Source: a virus
IMG/VR virus record: IMGVR_UViG_3300021090_001018
Coordinates: 1 to 64,000 of that record
DNA: 64,000 bases
Strand: one strand, 5' to 3'
Below, piece after piece: positions 55,261-63,471 of this stretch; the first letter of the stretch is position 1; the number at the start of each line of letters is the position of its first letter. Position numbers and translations under genes: made by a program. The notes under the pieces were generated by a model, which searched no databases, was not told where the DNA came from, and saw nothing but the letters and a program-made list of their open reading frames with translations.

Positions 55261-56430
55261 CTAGGCCTCATCCCTATCCGAGTGTCGTTTCTTCTTGGGA
55301 GGCTCGTCGTCCTCATCGTCATCATGACCGGCACGGACCCGAGGTTTCTCCCCGTCCTCATCATCGTCCTCCGCAAACTTATTCTTCTTCTTGGGAGGCT
55401 TCTCGTCGTCCTCATCGTCATCAACCGGGACCTTCTTCTTGGGAGGCTCGTCGTCCTCATCGTCATCAACCGGGACCTTCTTCTTCTTGGGAGGCTCGTC
55501 GTCGAAGTCATCCCAATCGTCGTCATCAACCGGGACCTTCTTCTTGGGAGGCTCGTCGTCCTCATCGTCATCAACCGGGACCTTCTTCTTGGGAGGCTCG
55601 TCGTCCTCATCGTCATCAACCGGGACCTTCTTCTTCTTGGGAGGCTCGTCGTCCTCATCGTCATCAACCGGGACCTTCTTCTTCTTGGGAGGCTCGTCGT
55701 CCTCATCGTCGTCGTCCTTCTCACTCTCAAGGAAGGTCTTCTTCAGATCGTCATACTCTGGCACAAGAATAAGCTCATCCAGACAACAACCCTTGTCGAG
55801 GATCTCCTCGTCGTAATCCTCCCCGCGAGCTCGAAAATCGATGGCCTCCGCCTCCACATAGGTGAAGCCGGCGTAGGTCTTCTCAGCCAGAGCCACCTTC
55901 AACGTGAGACCGCCCTCCAGGTGGAAGAAGTTCTCCCACCCCTCATCCTCCTCACTGTTTCGCAGGCGAGCATCCAGCATCTTGCCGAAAAGATGGAAGG
56001 AGATGTCCCAGAGCTGAATCCCCTTATCTGGGTCCTTGAGGTTAATGACCTGGAAGAGCTGTCGTTGCTTCGGAGAGAGCTCCTTCACCAGCTCCTCGTC
56101 ATCCTCGTCGGCATTCTTCATCAAACGCAACCGATGCTCACAGATGGGGCACCGCTCCTTGACCGTCAGACGTGGGCAAGTAAGAGTGTCACCATTGGCC
56201 CCCACCGAACGGTGCGTCCAGTAAGTTCGCTCCCAATGGAGCTGGCCCTCATCCGCCCATGGATTCCCCTCGCCTGCCACGAAGGGGATGATGTCCAGGA
56301 GATACCGACCCGGTTTGGGTTGGAACATCTGGATGCCCTCCGGCAGTTTCAGGGCGGCACTGGTGAATCCGGTCTTTAGTTTCTCGGCCCGTTCGCGAGC
56401 CGAGGTGTATCGTCGTTTTTCTTTCTTCAT
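55261..56430 (-). CDS. gp32-like single-stranded DNA-binding protein with long charged repeat tail
   Basis: 389 residues from ATG 56430. The core (1-230) has MFQPKPGRYLLDIIPFVAGE, a zinc-like TCPRLTVKERCPICEHRLRL, RQLFQVINLKDPDKGIQLWD and LFGKMLDARLRNSEEDEGW, the pattern of phage T4 gp32-type SSBs. The tail has six copies of PPKKKKVPVDDDEDDE (some with one Lys less) and three degenerate ones. Gp32 also has an acidic tail that binds partner proteins; here it is much longer and alternates Lys and Asp blocks. In-frame TTG 56478 exists but ATG is better. Confidence 0.8.
   Translation of the reverse strand: MKKEKRRYTSARERAEKLKTGFTSAALKLPEGIQMFQPKPGRYLLDIIPFVAGEGNPWADEGQLHWERTYWTHRSVGANGDTLTCPRLTVKERCPICEHRLRLMKNADEDDEELVKELSPKQRQLFQVINLKDPDKGIQLWDISFHLFGKMLDARLRNSEEDEGWENFFHLEGGLTLKVALAEKTYAGFTYVEAEAIDFRARGEDYDEEILDKGCCLDELILVPEYDDLKKTFLESEKDDDDEDDEPPKKKKVPVDDDEDDEPPKKKKVPVDDDEDDEPPKKKVPVDDDEDDEPPKKKVPVDDDDWDDFDDEPPKKKKVPVDDDEDDEPPKKKVPVDDDEDDEKPPKKKNKFAEDDDEDGEKPRVRAGHDDDEDDEPPKKKRHSDRDEA
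55275..55735 (-). repeat. Tandem 45-48 bp coding repeats in the SSB tail
   Basis: The bases encoding PPKKKKVPVDDDEDDE recur about six times almost without change, plus worn copies at both ends. A 3-bp variation (three or four Lys codons) and one insertion (DDWDDF) mark slippage between copies. Copy number is likely to vary. Confidence 0.85.
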
Positions 56431-56474
56431 TTTATTTCTTTGGGTTGGTTTAGTTCTTTCTCTCTTCGTCTGTT

Positions 56475-56630
56475 TCAATCCGCATCCCTATCACTCGATC
56501 GGGATGATTCTTTCTCTCTTCGTCTGGCTCTCAGATAGCCCACAGTCCCGAACTTCATGACCATATAGGCAAGAACAGGAAGAACGAAGAAAATCGCTGC
56601 GAGTATTAAGATCAGAGTCATGAGGGTCAT
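56475..56630 (-). CDS. Small membrane protein near SSB
   Basis: 51 residues from ATG 56630, overlapping the preceding stop (TGATG); ATG 56621 is the alternative. MTLMTLILILAAIFFVLPVL starts a single transmembrane helix, then AYMVMKFGTVGYLRARRREK and a charged end. The pattern of a helix plus KFGxVGxxRAR is of a kind I have met in small phage proteins. The topology is probably N-out, basic C-terminus inside. Function unknown. Confidence 0.6.
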   Translation of the reverse strand: MTLMTLILILAAIFFVLPVLAYMVMKFGTVGYLRARRREKESSRSSDRDAD

Positions 56631-57112
56631 CAATCCTCATGGGATTGAGGTCGCCGAACATGCTGCCTGGTCATTTCCTCCACCGCTGCCCGTCCCTTCT
56701 CGCTTACTCTGGGGGAGGAGAAATAGCCCATTCCATGAAGTTCCACAAGCAAAGTCAACGTCCTCTTCTTGTGTTCCAAAGCCCACACCACCGCCTGAGC
56801 CAGACTATAATCATACTCAGCCGCCTGGAGAGCCACGGTTCCTTTTTGGAAATTGGGATTGCTCAACACGGCGCCGGTGACGGCTGCCTCCGTGACTTTG
56901 TCAATCCCGTGATCTTCTGGCGCGGCGCGAATCGCACTCCCTAATTCAGCCTGGAGAACCTTGAGCCGGTTGCTCACCTCATCCACCTTGCGTTTCGCGT
57001 CGGCCGCGAGGTGAGCATATTTAAGGTAATCAGAAGGGAGACGAATACATTCTTTGTCCAAATGGAGCTCGTCAATCTGAACAACGGATTCAGGTGTCTG
57101 TATGTCACTCAT
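56630..57112 (-). CDS. Helical protein near SSB, possible recombination mediator
   Basis: 160 residues, helical and charged. ECIRLPSDYLKYAHLAADAK, RKVDEVSNRLKVLQAELGSA form a coiled coil; FQKGTVALQAAEYDYSLAQA and VVWALEHKKRTLTLLVELHG form further helices. Its size, helicity and place beside SSB and recombinase resemble UvsY-type mediators, but no motif proves it. It overlaps the MazG gene by 4 nt. Confidence 0.5.
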   Translation of the reverse strand: MSDIQTPESVVQIDELHLDKECIRLPSDYLKYAHLAADAKRKVDEVSNRLKVLQAELGSAIRAAPEDHGIDKVTEAAVTGAVLSNPNFQKGTVALQAAEYDYSLAQAVVWALEHKKRTLTLLVELHGMGYFSSPRVSEKGRAAVEEMTRQHVRRPQSHED

Positions 57113-57510
57113 AGCACCTTATTATCTGTTTCGCCCGTGATTTTCTTGTCCTCCCGGACGATGGCGGCCTGGTCCGAGTATTGGGAACCCTTGTATCGTT
57201 TGGCGAGCTTTTTGACATTGTGGTGGAGGGCCTGCTCCCGGGTCAGGCCACGATTGGTCCTGAACTGCTGAAGGAAGAATTCTATATCACCCAGCTCCTC
57301 GAGAATGTTCTCAGCGTCAATGGGCTTGCCATAGATGACATGAGCCTTGACTGCGTCTAGGATCTCGCCGCCTTCAGTAGCAATACCCAAAGCGGCATGG
57401 AGCAGGTCAACCATCGTAGGAGTGAGGGCGGCCAGGATTTCCTCCGGTAATTTCACCAGAGCCTTGACCATCTTTTGGTGTTCCAATTCAATTGTGTTTA
57501 TGTGTTCCAT
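57109..57510 (-). CDS. MazG-family nucleotide pyrophosphohydrolase
   Basis: 133 residues. LLHAALGIATEGGEILDAVK (the ExxE helix), GKPIDAENILEELGDIEFFL (the ELGD helix with ExxD) and LHHNVKKLAKRY, the classical MazG set. It hydrolyses NTP or dNTP to the monophosphate and may lower ppGpp. It lies between replication genes. The C-terminal tail DNKVL is formed by the AGATAATAAGGTG junction motif. Confidence 0.85.
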   Translation of the reverse strand: MEHINTIELEHQKMVKALVKLPEEILAALTPTMVDLLHAALGIATEGGEILDAVKAHVIYGKPIDAENILEELGDIEFFLQQFRTNRGLTREQALHHNVKKLAKRYKGSQYSDQAAIVREDKKITGETDNKVL

Positions 57511-57516
57511 AATCTC

Positions 57517-58476
57517 CTAATGAAAGGCCTCCCAACAGGCCGCCGCTAAACCCGCGCTCTTGCTGTCGTAGAAGTTCCGTCCGAAAATTTCAATGATCTT
57601 GAAAGCCTTGATCCCGGCCGACTCGCTGGGCACCCTTTCCGGCTTACCATCTTTGGCGTCCTTGCCCACCATGCAGGACCGCGCATAGCCCAAGACCACA
57701 TAGCGTATCCCCTCTGGATCATCGTTGGCGAGAAGCCGCAAGATCTTGGCAACATCGGCCCATGTCGTCTTGCGGTCCCAGTTGAACAGAGCCTGAGCGA
57801 GTCGGAACGCATCGGCCTTGTTGAGGCTCGTCGTCTGGATGGCTTGGATCTGCTCAATCTCAGTCTCCAGTGAGCCAACCTGCTCCAGGATGACTAGAGC
57901 CTTGCGAGCCGACCCCTCCGCCGCCTCGGCAATCTCCTGAATGACCCCCTCCGTCAGCGTCATCTGTTCCCGCTCGGTGACCCGACGGAGGAGCCTCACC
58001 AAATCATCCTCGGATAGAGCATTGAGCTTGACCTCCGTAGACCGAGTATGGATCGTCTTGATGAGCTTCTGAGGATCCGTCGTCGCCAGCATGAAGTAAA
58101 CATGACCGGGAGTATCCTCCAAGAGCTTCAGGAAGGCATTCTGCGCGTCGCCAGTGAGCTTATGCGCCTCATCAATCAACCAGATACGGCATTTGCCCGC
58201 CATGGGCGAAAGGTTGGCATAGCGGCGGATATCGCGGACCATGTCGATTCCCTTGAAGTCCGCACAATTGATCTCGGTGAAGTCGTGATCCCCACATTGC
58301 AAGATCTCTTTGAGGATCCTGCCTATCGTCGTCTTGCCGCAGCCAGATGGGCCCGTGAGCAAGAGAGTATGGGGAATCTTGTTATGGTCCACTAGCTTCT
58401 GAAGGGATGCTATCGCCCCATCTTGTCCAATAACACCCTTCAGAGTCTTGGGCCGATAGAGCTTGTAAAGTTCCAT
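57517..58476 (-). CDS. Clamp loader ATPase (DnaX/RFC-like)
   Basis: 319 residues. YRPKTLKGVIGQDGAIASLQ, LLLTGPSGCGKTTIGRI (P-loop), RIWLIDEAHKLTGDAQNAFL (Walker B), MLATTDPQKLIKTIHTRSTE (sensor 1 and SRC-like part), then a helical C-terminal domain (LTEGVIQEIAEAAEGSARKA). A single loader gene is found, as with T4 gp44. It should load the clamp at 62211-63308. A DnaX-type zinc site is absent. Confidence 0.9.
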   Translation of the reverse strand: MELYKLYRPKTLKGVIGQDGAIASLQKLVDHNKIPHTLLLTGPSGCGKTTIGRILKEILQCGDHDFTEINCADFKGIDMVRDIRRYANLSPMAGKCRIWLIDEAHKLTGDAQNAFLKLLEDTPGHVYFMLATTDPQKLIKTIHTRSTEVKLNALSEDDLVRLLRRVTEREQMTLTEGVIQEIAEAAEGSARKALVILEQVGSLETEIEQIQAIQTTSLNKADAFRLAQALFNWDRKTTWADVAKILRLLANDDPEGIRYVVLGYARSCMVGKDAKDGKPERVPSESAGIKAFKIIEIFGRNFYDSKSAGLAAACWEAFH

Positions 58477-58491
58477 ATCATGTTATCTCGA

Positions 58492-58651
58492 CTACCTTAC
58501 CTGCCAGACCCTACCATACCTTACCTCACCAAACCTCACCACACCTTACCTGCCAGACCCTACCATACCAAACCTTACCGCACCTTACCCTACCAAACCT
58601 GCCGAACCTCACCTGCCAGACCCTACCAGACCCTGCCATACCATACCTACC
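58492..58651 (-). repeat. Tract of GGTNN pentamers
   Basis: On the minus strand about 28 units GGTNN follow one another (GGTAA, GGTAT, GGTAG, GGTTT, GGTGA, with GGCA where a unit is short). The motif GGTCTGGCAGGTAAGG recurs. It fills the space between the clamp loader start and the small gene upstream, about 160 bp without an accepted gene. Guanine pairs at short steps could form two-layer quadruplexes in the transcribed strand. Confidence 0.85.
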
Positions 58652-58832
58652 GAATCTGCCGCTTGACCTCACGAACCGCCGCATAGACTTGGGCCAGCTC
58701 ATGAAGTTGACCATAGCGTTGACGGTGATCCTCAAGTTCGCTCAGAGCCTCCTGAAGCATTTCACGCCGCCTCCGGGAGTTGGAAAGAACGTCCACCACC
58801 AATCGGTAACCACCACCCCGCGCTCGTCCCAT
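58647..58832 (-). CDS. Small helical protein
   Basis: 61 residues from ATG 58832 behind AAAGAGA. GGYRLVVDVLSNSRRRREML then QEALSELEDHRQRYGQLHEL, a basic coiled coil. It lies between polymerase and the pentamer tract. The final residues are encoded by the first units of that tract. Function unknown. Confidence 0.5.
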   Translation of the reverse strand: MGRARGGGYRLVVDVLSNSRRRREMLQEALSELEDHRQRYGQLHELAQVYAAVREVKRQIR

Positions 58833-58872
58833 TCTCTTTGTGTTTCCGATGTTTGTAAATGTGTTGCCTTTT

Positions 58873-60357
58873 TCATGCCTTATTATCTTCCCTCACCAAA
58901 CTCTTCAAGAAGCGGACGGGATCCTGAGTGGTCTTACTCGGGTCCTCAGGATGAATAAAACGACCCTTCTTGAACTTGAATTCCTGTTTCTGAAACCAAT
59001 TACCTCCCACCGGACAGATCTCATATTCCACCTCCAATGGCACCACCAACCAAGTATAAGCCTTGCGGAGCCGGACCATGACGACTTCTTCTACGATGGC
59101 CAGGTAGTCCTTCAACTCACCAACAGCAACATCCCCCACCAAACTATCATGAATCTGACCAACCACCATTGACCTCATGCGGTGGGTTGCTAACAACCTA
59201 TTCACACGGATCAAGGCCCAAAGTAAACAATGGAAGGCGGATCCCTGCACGGGGTAGTTCACAACTGAATTCCGATTGAACGAGCCGTGAACTCTAAAGC
59301 CCGTCAATAGGTCAAAGTATCCCCTCTTCAGATACTTCCCATACCATAACTTCCGCCACCTCCCATATTCCATGAAACGCCGGTTCCAGAAATCATCCTC
59401 CACCTCCTCAAGGTGCTTCTCGAAGGATCCGTCTTCCGGGTCTTGCTCTGGATCCAGCACACCCAAATGAGTAATACCCTGCCGCTCGAGATGATTATAC
59501 AGCGAGTCACCCTCAGGAGACTTGAGTTTTCCTAGGCGGATCCATTCCCAAAGGTTGCGAGCACAAGCTACGTAGAAGTCACCATAGAACTGAGGGAAGA
59601 CAAACTTATTCTTCGCTCCATACCTGATATCTTTGGTCACCTGCTCTGGCTCCAGCAGGTAGATCTGGGCAGCCATATCCCGGTGCATGTCCTTAGTCGG
59701 GTCGGTGATGTAGGAGATGAAATTTGGGTCTTTATGGTAGGCGGCACTGACCACTACCTCGGCTCCCTTAAAGTCGTTCTCTACCAAAACGTGACCTTTA
59801 GAGGCAATAAAATGAGAACGAATTATCTCAGAAATCTCCTTATCTCGAACTGGGAAGTTCTGGAAGTTCGGCTCGCTCGACGAACTGCGGTAGGTGCGGG
59901 CCGTGTGGAGGTGAAAAGAAGGATGGAGGCGATCGCCAACCACCTCCCTCTCAATCCCAGTCAGGAAGGTCCCCAAAGTTTTCTGATACTTGAGATACCG
60001 GACGATCTTCGCCACGAAGGGGTTGTCAATCTTCTGGAGGGCCTCCTCATCCGTTGCGGGCCTGCCCGTTTCGGTCTCGTCAGTCACCTCATAATGGAGG
60101 TCAACATGGAGGATCGTTGCCAATTGTTCCCTGGAGGTGAGATTGGCCCTCTCTCCATACCGCCGCCGCCAAGTCTTCCACACGTCCTCTGCCTCCATTT
60201 CATAACGGAGGCACCTGAGTTTCTCTGTAAGAGATCTCCTCGTCTCAACCAACCGAGGGACATCAATCCGTATTCCATTCGCCTCGACCTGAGCGAGGGC
60301 AATCGCTCCCTCATGAAGCAATTGATAGCCCTTCTGGCGAACGGCATCAATCCTCAT
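58873..60357 (-). CDS. DNA polymerase, family A, polymerase domain only
   Basis: 494 residues from ATG 60357, which lies 10 nt before the end of the exonuclease gene. The thumb part has ANGIRIDVPRLVETRRSLTE; RTYRSSSSEPNFQNFPVRDK is the template-binding motif; motif A is VLVENDFKGAEVVVSAAYHK; motif B is RYGAKNKFVFPQFYG; motif C is VVGQIHDSLVGDV. The catalytic Asp residues of motifs A and C are kept. The exonuclease domain normally fused in front is in the separate gene 60347-61531. Motif B is unusual (FPQFYG where FGxxYG is common). It is the replicative polymerase of the phage. Confidence 0.9.
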   Translation of the reverse strand: MRIDAVRQKGYQLLHEGAIALAQVEANGIRIDVPRLVETRRSLTEKLRCLRYEMEAEDVWKTWRRRYGERANLTSREQLATILHVDLHYEVTDETETGRPATDEEALQKIDNPFVAKIVRYLKYQKTLGTFLTGIEREVVGDRLHPSFHLHTARTYRSSSSEPNFQNFPVRDKEISEIIRSHFIASKGHVLVENDFKGAEVVVSAAYHKDPNFISYITDPTKDMHRDMAAQIYLLEPEQVTKDIRYGAKNKFVFPQFYGDFYVACARNLWEWIRLGKLKSPEGDSLYNHLERQGITHLGVLDPEQDPEDGSFEKHLEEVEDDFWNRRFMEYGRWRKLWYGKYLKRGYFDLLTGFRVHGSFNRNSVVNYPVQGSAFHCLLWALIRVNRLLATHRMRSMVVGQIHDSLVGDVAVGELKDYLAIVEEVVMVRLRKAYTWLVVPLEVEYEICPVGGNWFQKQEFKFKKGRFIHPEDPSKTTQDPVRFLKSLVREDNKA

Positions 60358-61531
60358 AACCCATCTCCCTCCGCTGTCTAATTGCCAAATGATATTCCAA
60401 GAGAGCATCCGTCCCTCCATAGAAGAGAAGAGTCGCCAGATCAATCTCTCTTATGCGGTTGTAGGGACCCTCCTTATTAGTCAGATAGGGCTCGACATTC
60501 TCATTGTAGGTGGGAATCCCCAACTTCACGAAGGCTTGGAATTTGAGCGAGCAGATCCCCGGACGATTATCTAGACAGTGAGAGGCCAGCATGGTATCCC
60601 ATCCCCAATTCACCACGCCATGCCCGAAGGTCGCACGAGTCCACCTTTCCTCAAATTTCAGATTGGCAGCGATCTTCCTTGTCCGTTTCGAGCGGAGGAA
60701 GAGACCCGTCACCTCGATTGCATCACCCGACCAGGGATAGGAGATGGTCTCCCTCCCATTGGAGATAGCACAGGACACAATCCGTGCCTTCGGCCATTCA
60801 GGTTTGATACAATTCGTCTCATAATCGACCACTACCCAGCCTCCCTCATCATCAATCCTCTTCAACCATTGACGCACCTCCGCATCAGAATAGACCAACC
60901 TGATCCTCTTATGAAAGTCAGGCTGCTTCGGGGGATCCCGTTCAATGGAGAAGGCCGCCCTCAAATGGTCAGAGAAGAGCCGGTCCATCAATGGATTCTT
61001 CATCCGAATTAGAAAGGCCGGATGGTAGGTAGGACAGATCCAATGATCCTGACAAGGGATCCGCCAACCCACCCATCTCTCGACGGCGCCGATGTCTCCC
61101 TTCCAGTACCTCTCCATGAGGCTGGTCAGAGCGGATTTGCCCAAGAGCACAACCACACGAGGCTCAGTCCTCGCAATCGCCTTCCGCACGTTAGGCCGAC
61201 AATATGAGATTTGCCTTGCATCAGGTGTCTTGTTCTTCGGCGGTCGGCATATCAAGGCGTTGGTAGTCCAGGCATCTCGGTCCAGATCTACGTCGAGATG
61301 GTCCAACGTCTGACGGAGGAACCGGCCCGCCTTACCTATGAAGGGCCGACCCTCCTCATCCTCTGTCTTCCCAGGCGCCTCTCCTATGACGAGGACCTCC
61401 CTCTCTCCCTTCCCATAAACCCCCATCTTCGGACTCTCACAGGTCTTGAACAATCCGCAAGCCCCACACCTTGGAACCAGACCTCCCGATCTCTCTTTCT
61501 GGACCGCCGAGGATTGGAAGAATCCCGTCAT
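60347..61531 (-). CDS. Uracil-DNA glycosylase (4Fe-4S type) fused to DEDDy 3'-5' exonuclease
   Basis: 394 residues. The N-terminal half has the iron-sulfur cysteines 22, 25, 95 and 111 (CGAC, LICRPP, SYCRPN), LVIGEAPGKTEDEEGRPFIG and PTYHPAFLIR: a family 4-like uracil-DNA glycosylase. The second half (about 205-394) has VVVDYETN (DxE), NWGWDTMLASHCLD and YGGTDALLEYHL (YxxxD), the proofreading exonuclease of family A polymerases. Glycosylase domains in front of phage polymerases are known (SPO1 type), but there the polymerase is in the same chain; here it is the next gene, joined by a 10-nt overlap. Confidence 0.9.
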   Translation of the reverse strand: MTGFFQSSAVQKERSGGLVPRCGACGLFKTCESPKMGVYGKGEREVLVIGEAPGKTEDEEGRPFIGKAGRFLRQTLDHLDVDLDRDAWTTNALICRPPKNKTPDARQISYCRPNVRKAIARTEPRVVVLLGKSALTSLMERYWKGDIGAVERWVGWRIPCQDHWICPTYHPAFLIRMKNPLMDRLFSDHLRAAFSIERDPPKQPDFHKRIRLVYSDAEVRQWLKRIDDEGGWVVVDYETNCIKPEWPKARIVSCAISNGRETISYPWSGDAIEVTGLFLRSKRTRKIAANLKFEERWTRATFGHGVVNWGWDTMLASHCLDNRPGICSLKFQAFVKLGIPTYNENVEPYLTNKEGPYNRIREIDLATLLFYGGTDALLEYHLAIRQRREMGYED

Positions 61532-62214
61532 AAGCCGAGGCCTGTCTTCTTGCCCTTCTCTCTGAAGAGAAGAATCCCCGTGGTTGATCGAGCGAGGCGT
61601 CCATCCCTGACCACTCCAAGGATATCAGATACCCAGGTCTGCAACCTAAAATGATTGGTCCATTCCTCTAACCGCTTGAGTTTCCTCACCACCTCGGCGA
61701 CGCTCTTCTCACTCACTGGTTTCATCTCACACAAGGCCCCCTGACCCCCATCCACTCGAGGATAGGACCAACCCCGACCGAACAGCTTCTGGGTGAGCAC
61801 ATTGGCCCGAGCCGATCCCTCATCAACCGGCTGGAGAGTTCTGATGAGCTCGAAGTCACACGAGAAAGGTCGCACTTGGTAGATGCCACATCGCCCATCC
61901 TCAGGTTGGAGATGACGACAACGACTGGTCTGATTACCCTCCTGAAAATCAGACCAAATCTCAACCTGTCTCCCATTGAAGTCGATCAACCTCTTGATGG
62001 CCCCAACAGGTCGTCCCTCTGATGGGAGGTAATCTAACGTGAACTTGAAGCAGCAACCCCCACAATTTGCGGGGCAAGTGTAGTCGCGCAGGAGTAGAGA
62101 AGAGACCCTGAGTGGTTGGGGAAAAAATTCCTTCCCACGGAAGGTGAACTTCTCCAGCGTCACGGTCGCAAAATACCGCTCAATGATTTTGGTGACAGAG
62201 TCGGATTGCATCAC
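61528..62214 (-). CDS. YkgJ-type cysteine cluster protein
   Basis: 228 residues. YTCPANCGGCCFKFTLDYLP, RCRHLQPEDGRCGIYQVRPF, SCDF match the zinc/iron-chelating YkgJ pattern (CxxxCxxCC...C...CxIYxxRPxxC). The function of the family is unclear; metal binding is likely. It overlaps both the exonuclease and clamp genes by 4 nt. Possibly it serves the iron-sulfur glycosylase next to it; that is inference from position only. Confidence 0.8.
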   Translation of the reverse strand: MMQSDSVTKIIERYFATVTLEKFTFRGKEFFPQPLRVSSLLLRDYTCPANCGGCCFKFTLDYLPSEGRPVGAIKRLIDFNGRQVEIWSDFQEGNQTSRCRHLQPEDGRCGIYQVRPFSCDFELIRTLQPVDEGSARANVLTQKLFGRGWSYPRVDGGQGALCEMKPVSEKSVAEVVRKLKRLEEWTNHFRLQTWVSDILGVVRDGRLARSTTGILLFREKGKKTGLGL

Positions 62215-63308
62215 TCATCAGGATCTTCGACCTTCTTCTTCCTCTTGGGTTTCTCTTCTTCCTCGTCATCCTCGGTGGACGCGGCAGCCTCTTCTTCACC
62301 TGGATCCTGCGGCCTACCTAATACCGTAACATATTCCCAGCTCCCGCCCACTACCTTCAGTTTATCACCCACCAGCTGAGCCTCATCATATTTCTCGGAG
62401 ATGTGCTTGAGAAGATCAGGAGCGATGTTGAACTCCATCGGTGGTCCTTCCCAATTGACCTTTTTCACCTCCTTATACCAGCCCGTCAACCCCTCCCCCA
62501 GGATGCGAATGACTCCATTAGACAGAGAGACAGATACCAACGGATCGCCCGCCTTATCCGCAGCAAAAATAGCGGCGCGATCACTCGCATCTTTAAGGGA
62601 CTTGGGGATAGTGATGGGACGACCCTCAAACTTGATGATGTCGTCCAAGGAAGGATACTCCTCGGAATAGCGACGGCAGGAGAAGATCAATCCCTCAGTG
62701 TTCTTGAAATGGATCCAGGCCTCAGTCAACGCGAACTGGTCCATCCCTAATTGCGTGATATGAACCAGCGAAGTCCCTCGAACCAAGACGGACTCCCGCA
62801 AACCAGTCTCCACCTTGCATCGCATGACCTGCAAATTGTCGCAAGCCTCAATCAGATGGGGTGTCAGATGAATGCACGTAAGCAGAAACCGACTCTCATC
62901 CTGGCTCACGCAATGGTGAACCAGCCCTATCCCCTCAACAAAAGCCTTGGGCAGTTCCGCCCACTTTTTCGGGATCTCCACGCGATCAATTGGAAGGAAG
63001 ATCTCAGCGTCCTTGGTGACACCAAACCCTTTCCGCTTGCCACGAAACTCCAGTTCACCCTTGTCGTTCTCGCGGACCAGCAGCTCTTCATCATCCATCT
63101 TCTCGAGAATGGCAAAGAGGGTAGTCGCCTGAATGGCGCCGGTGATGTCGAGACCAATGTCCATCCGGCAGGCCACCTCATCGTTGAAGGTCATCACCGC
63201 ACTGTCTTGGAAGACCAAACAACTCGACTGTTCTATGAATTCCCTTGGTGAAAGACCCGCCTTCACCGCGTTGAGTTTATTCAGGAAGTTTTCTCGATTT
63301 ATTTTCAT
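62211..63308 (-). CDS. DNA polymerase sliding clamp (beta-like)
   Basis: 365 residues. The three-domain beta-clamp pattern is visible: KINRENFLNKLNAVKAGLSP, VMTFNDEVACRMDIGLD; then domain 2 around FVEGIGLVHHCVSQDESRFL, TCIHLTPHLIEACD; then domain 3 ISCRR-like FSCRRYSEEYPSLDDII with AIFAADKAGDPLVSVSLSNG. A charged tail (DDEEEEKPKRKKKVEDPDE) follows and is unusual for clamps; it recalls the tail of the SSB. It tethers polymerase to DNA. Confidence 0.8.
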   Translation of the reverse strand: MKINRENFLNKLNAVKAGLSPREFIEQSSCLVFQDSAVMTFNDEVACRMDIGLDITGAIQATTLFAILEKMDDEELLVRENDKGELEFRGKRKGFGVTKDAEIFLPIDRVEIPKKWAELPKAFVEGIGLVHHCVSQDESRFLLTCIHLTPHLIEACDNLQVMRCKVETGLRESVLVRGTSLVHITQLGMDQFALTEAWIHFKNTEGLIFSCRRYSEEYPSLDDIIKFEGRPITIPKSLKDASDRAAIFAADKAGDPLVSVSLSNGVIRILGEGLTGWYKEVKKVNWEGPPMEFNIAPDLLKHISEKYDEAQLVGDKLKVVGGSWEYVTVLGRPQDPGEEEAAASTEDDEEEEKPKRKKKVEDPDE

Positions 63309-63471
63309 TGCTTTTTCGTTTCCGCCTCAGATAGGCTTTCAACCGGTCCACGCTCCCAGCCTGCCGCTGGCGAAGTTGATGGAAAGTCAACATGATATGG
63401 GGTTTCCTCTCAGGTATTAGGACCTCTGGCGTATCGACAAGACCTCCACCTCCACTAAAGTAGATTCTCAT
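63277..63471 (-). CDS. Small protein resembling the N-terminus of DpdA-type transglycosylases
   Basis: 64 residues from ATG 63471 (MRIYFSGGGGLVDTPEVLIP, then ERKPHIMLTFHQLRQRQ). The glycine-rich start and HIMLTF strand are like the beginning of phage proteins related to queuine/preQ0 transglycosylases, as far as I remember them. The rest is basic and short, and no TIM barrel follows. It may be a remnant or an independent small protein. Overlaps neighbours by 17 and 32 nt. Confidence 0.4.
   Translation of the reverse strand: MRIYFSGGGGLVDTPEVLIPERKPHIMLTFHQLRQRQAGSVDRLKAYLRRKRKSNENKSRKLPE

Noticed and set aside
55248-55816. Several long frames on both strands over the SSB tail
   Set aside because: They are mirror images of the 45-48 bp repeats (Ser-rich, Arg-rich or Leu-rich), without starts or domains. 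Only the SSB frame continues into a real domain.
58526-58735. Open frame through the pentamer tract
   Set aside because: Its residues are an Arg/Gly/Val/Trp pattern made by the repeat, and it overlaps a more likely small gene.
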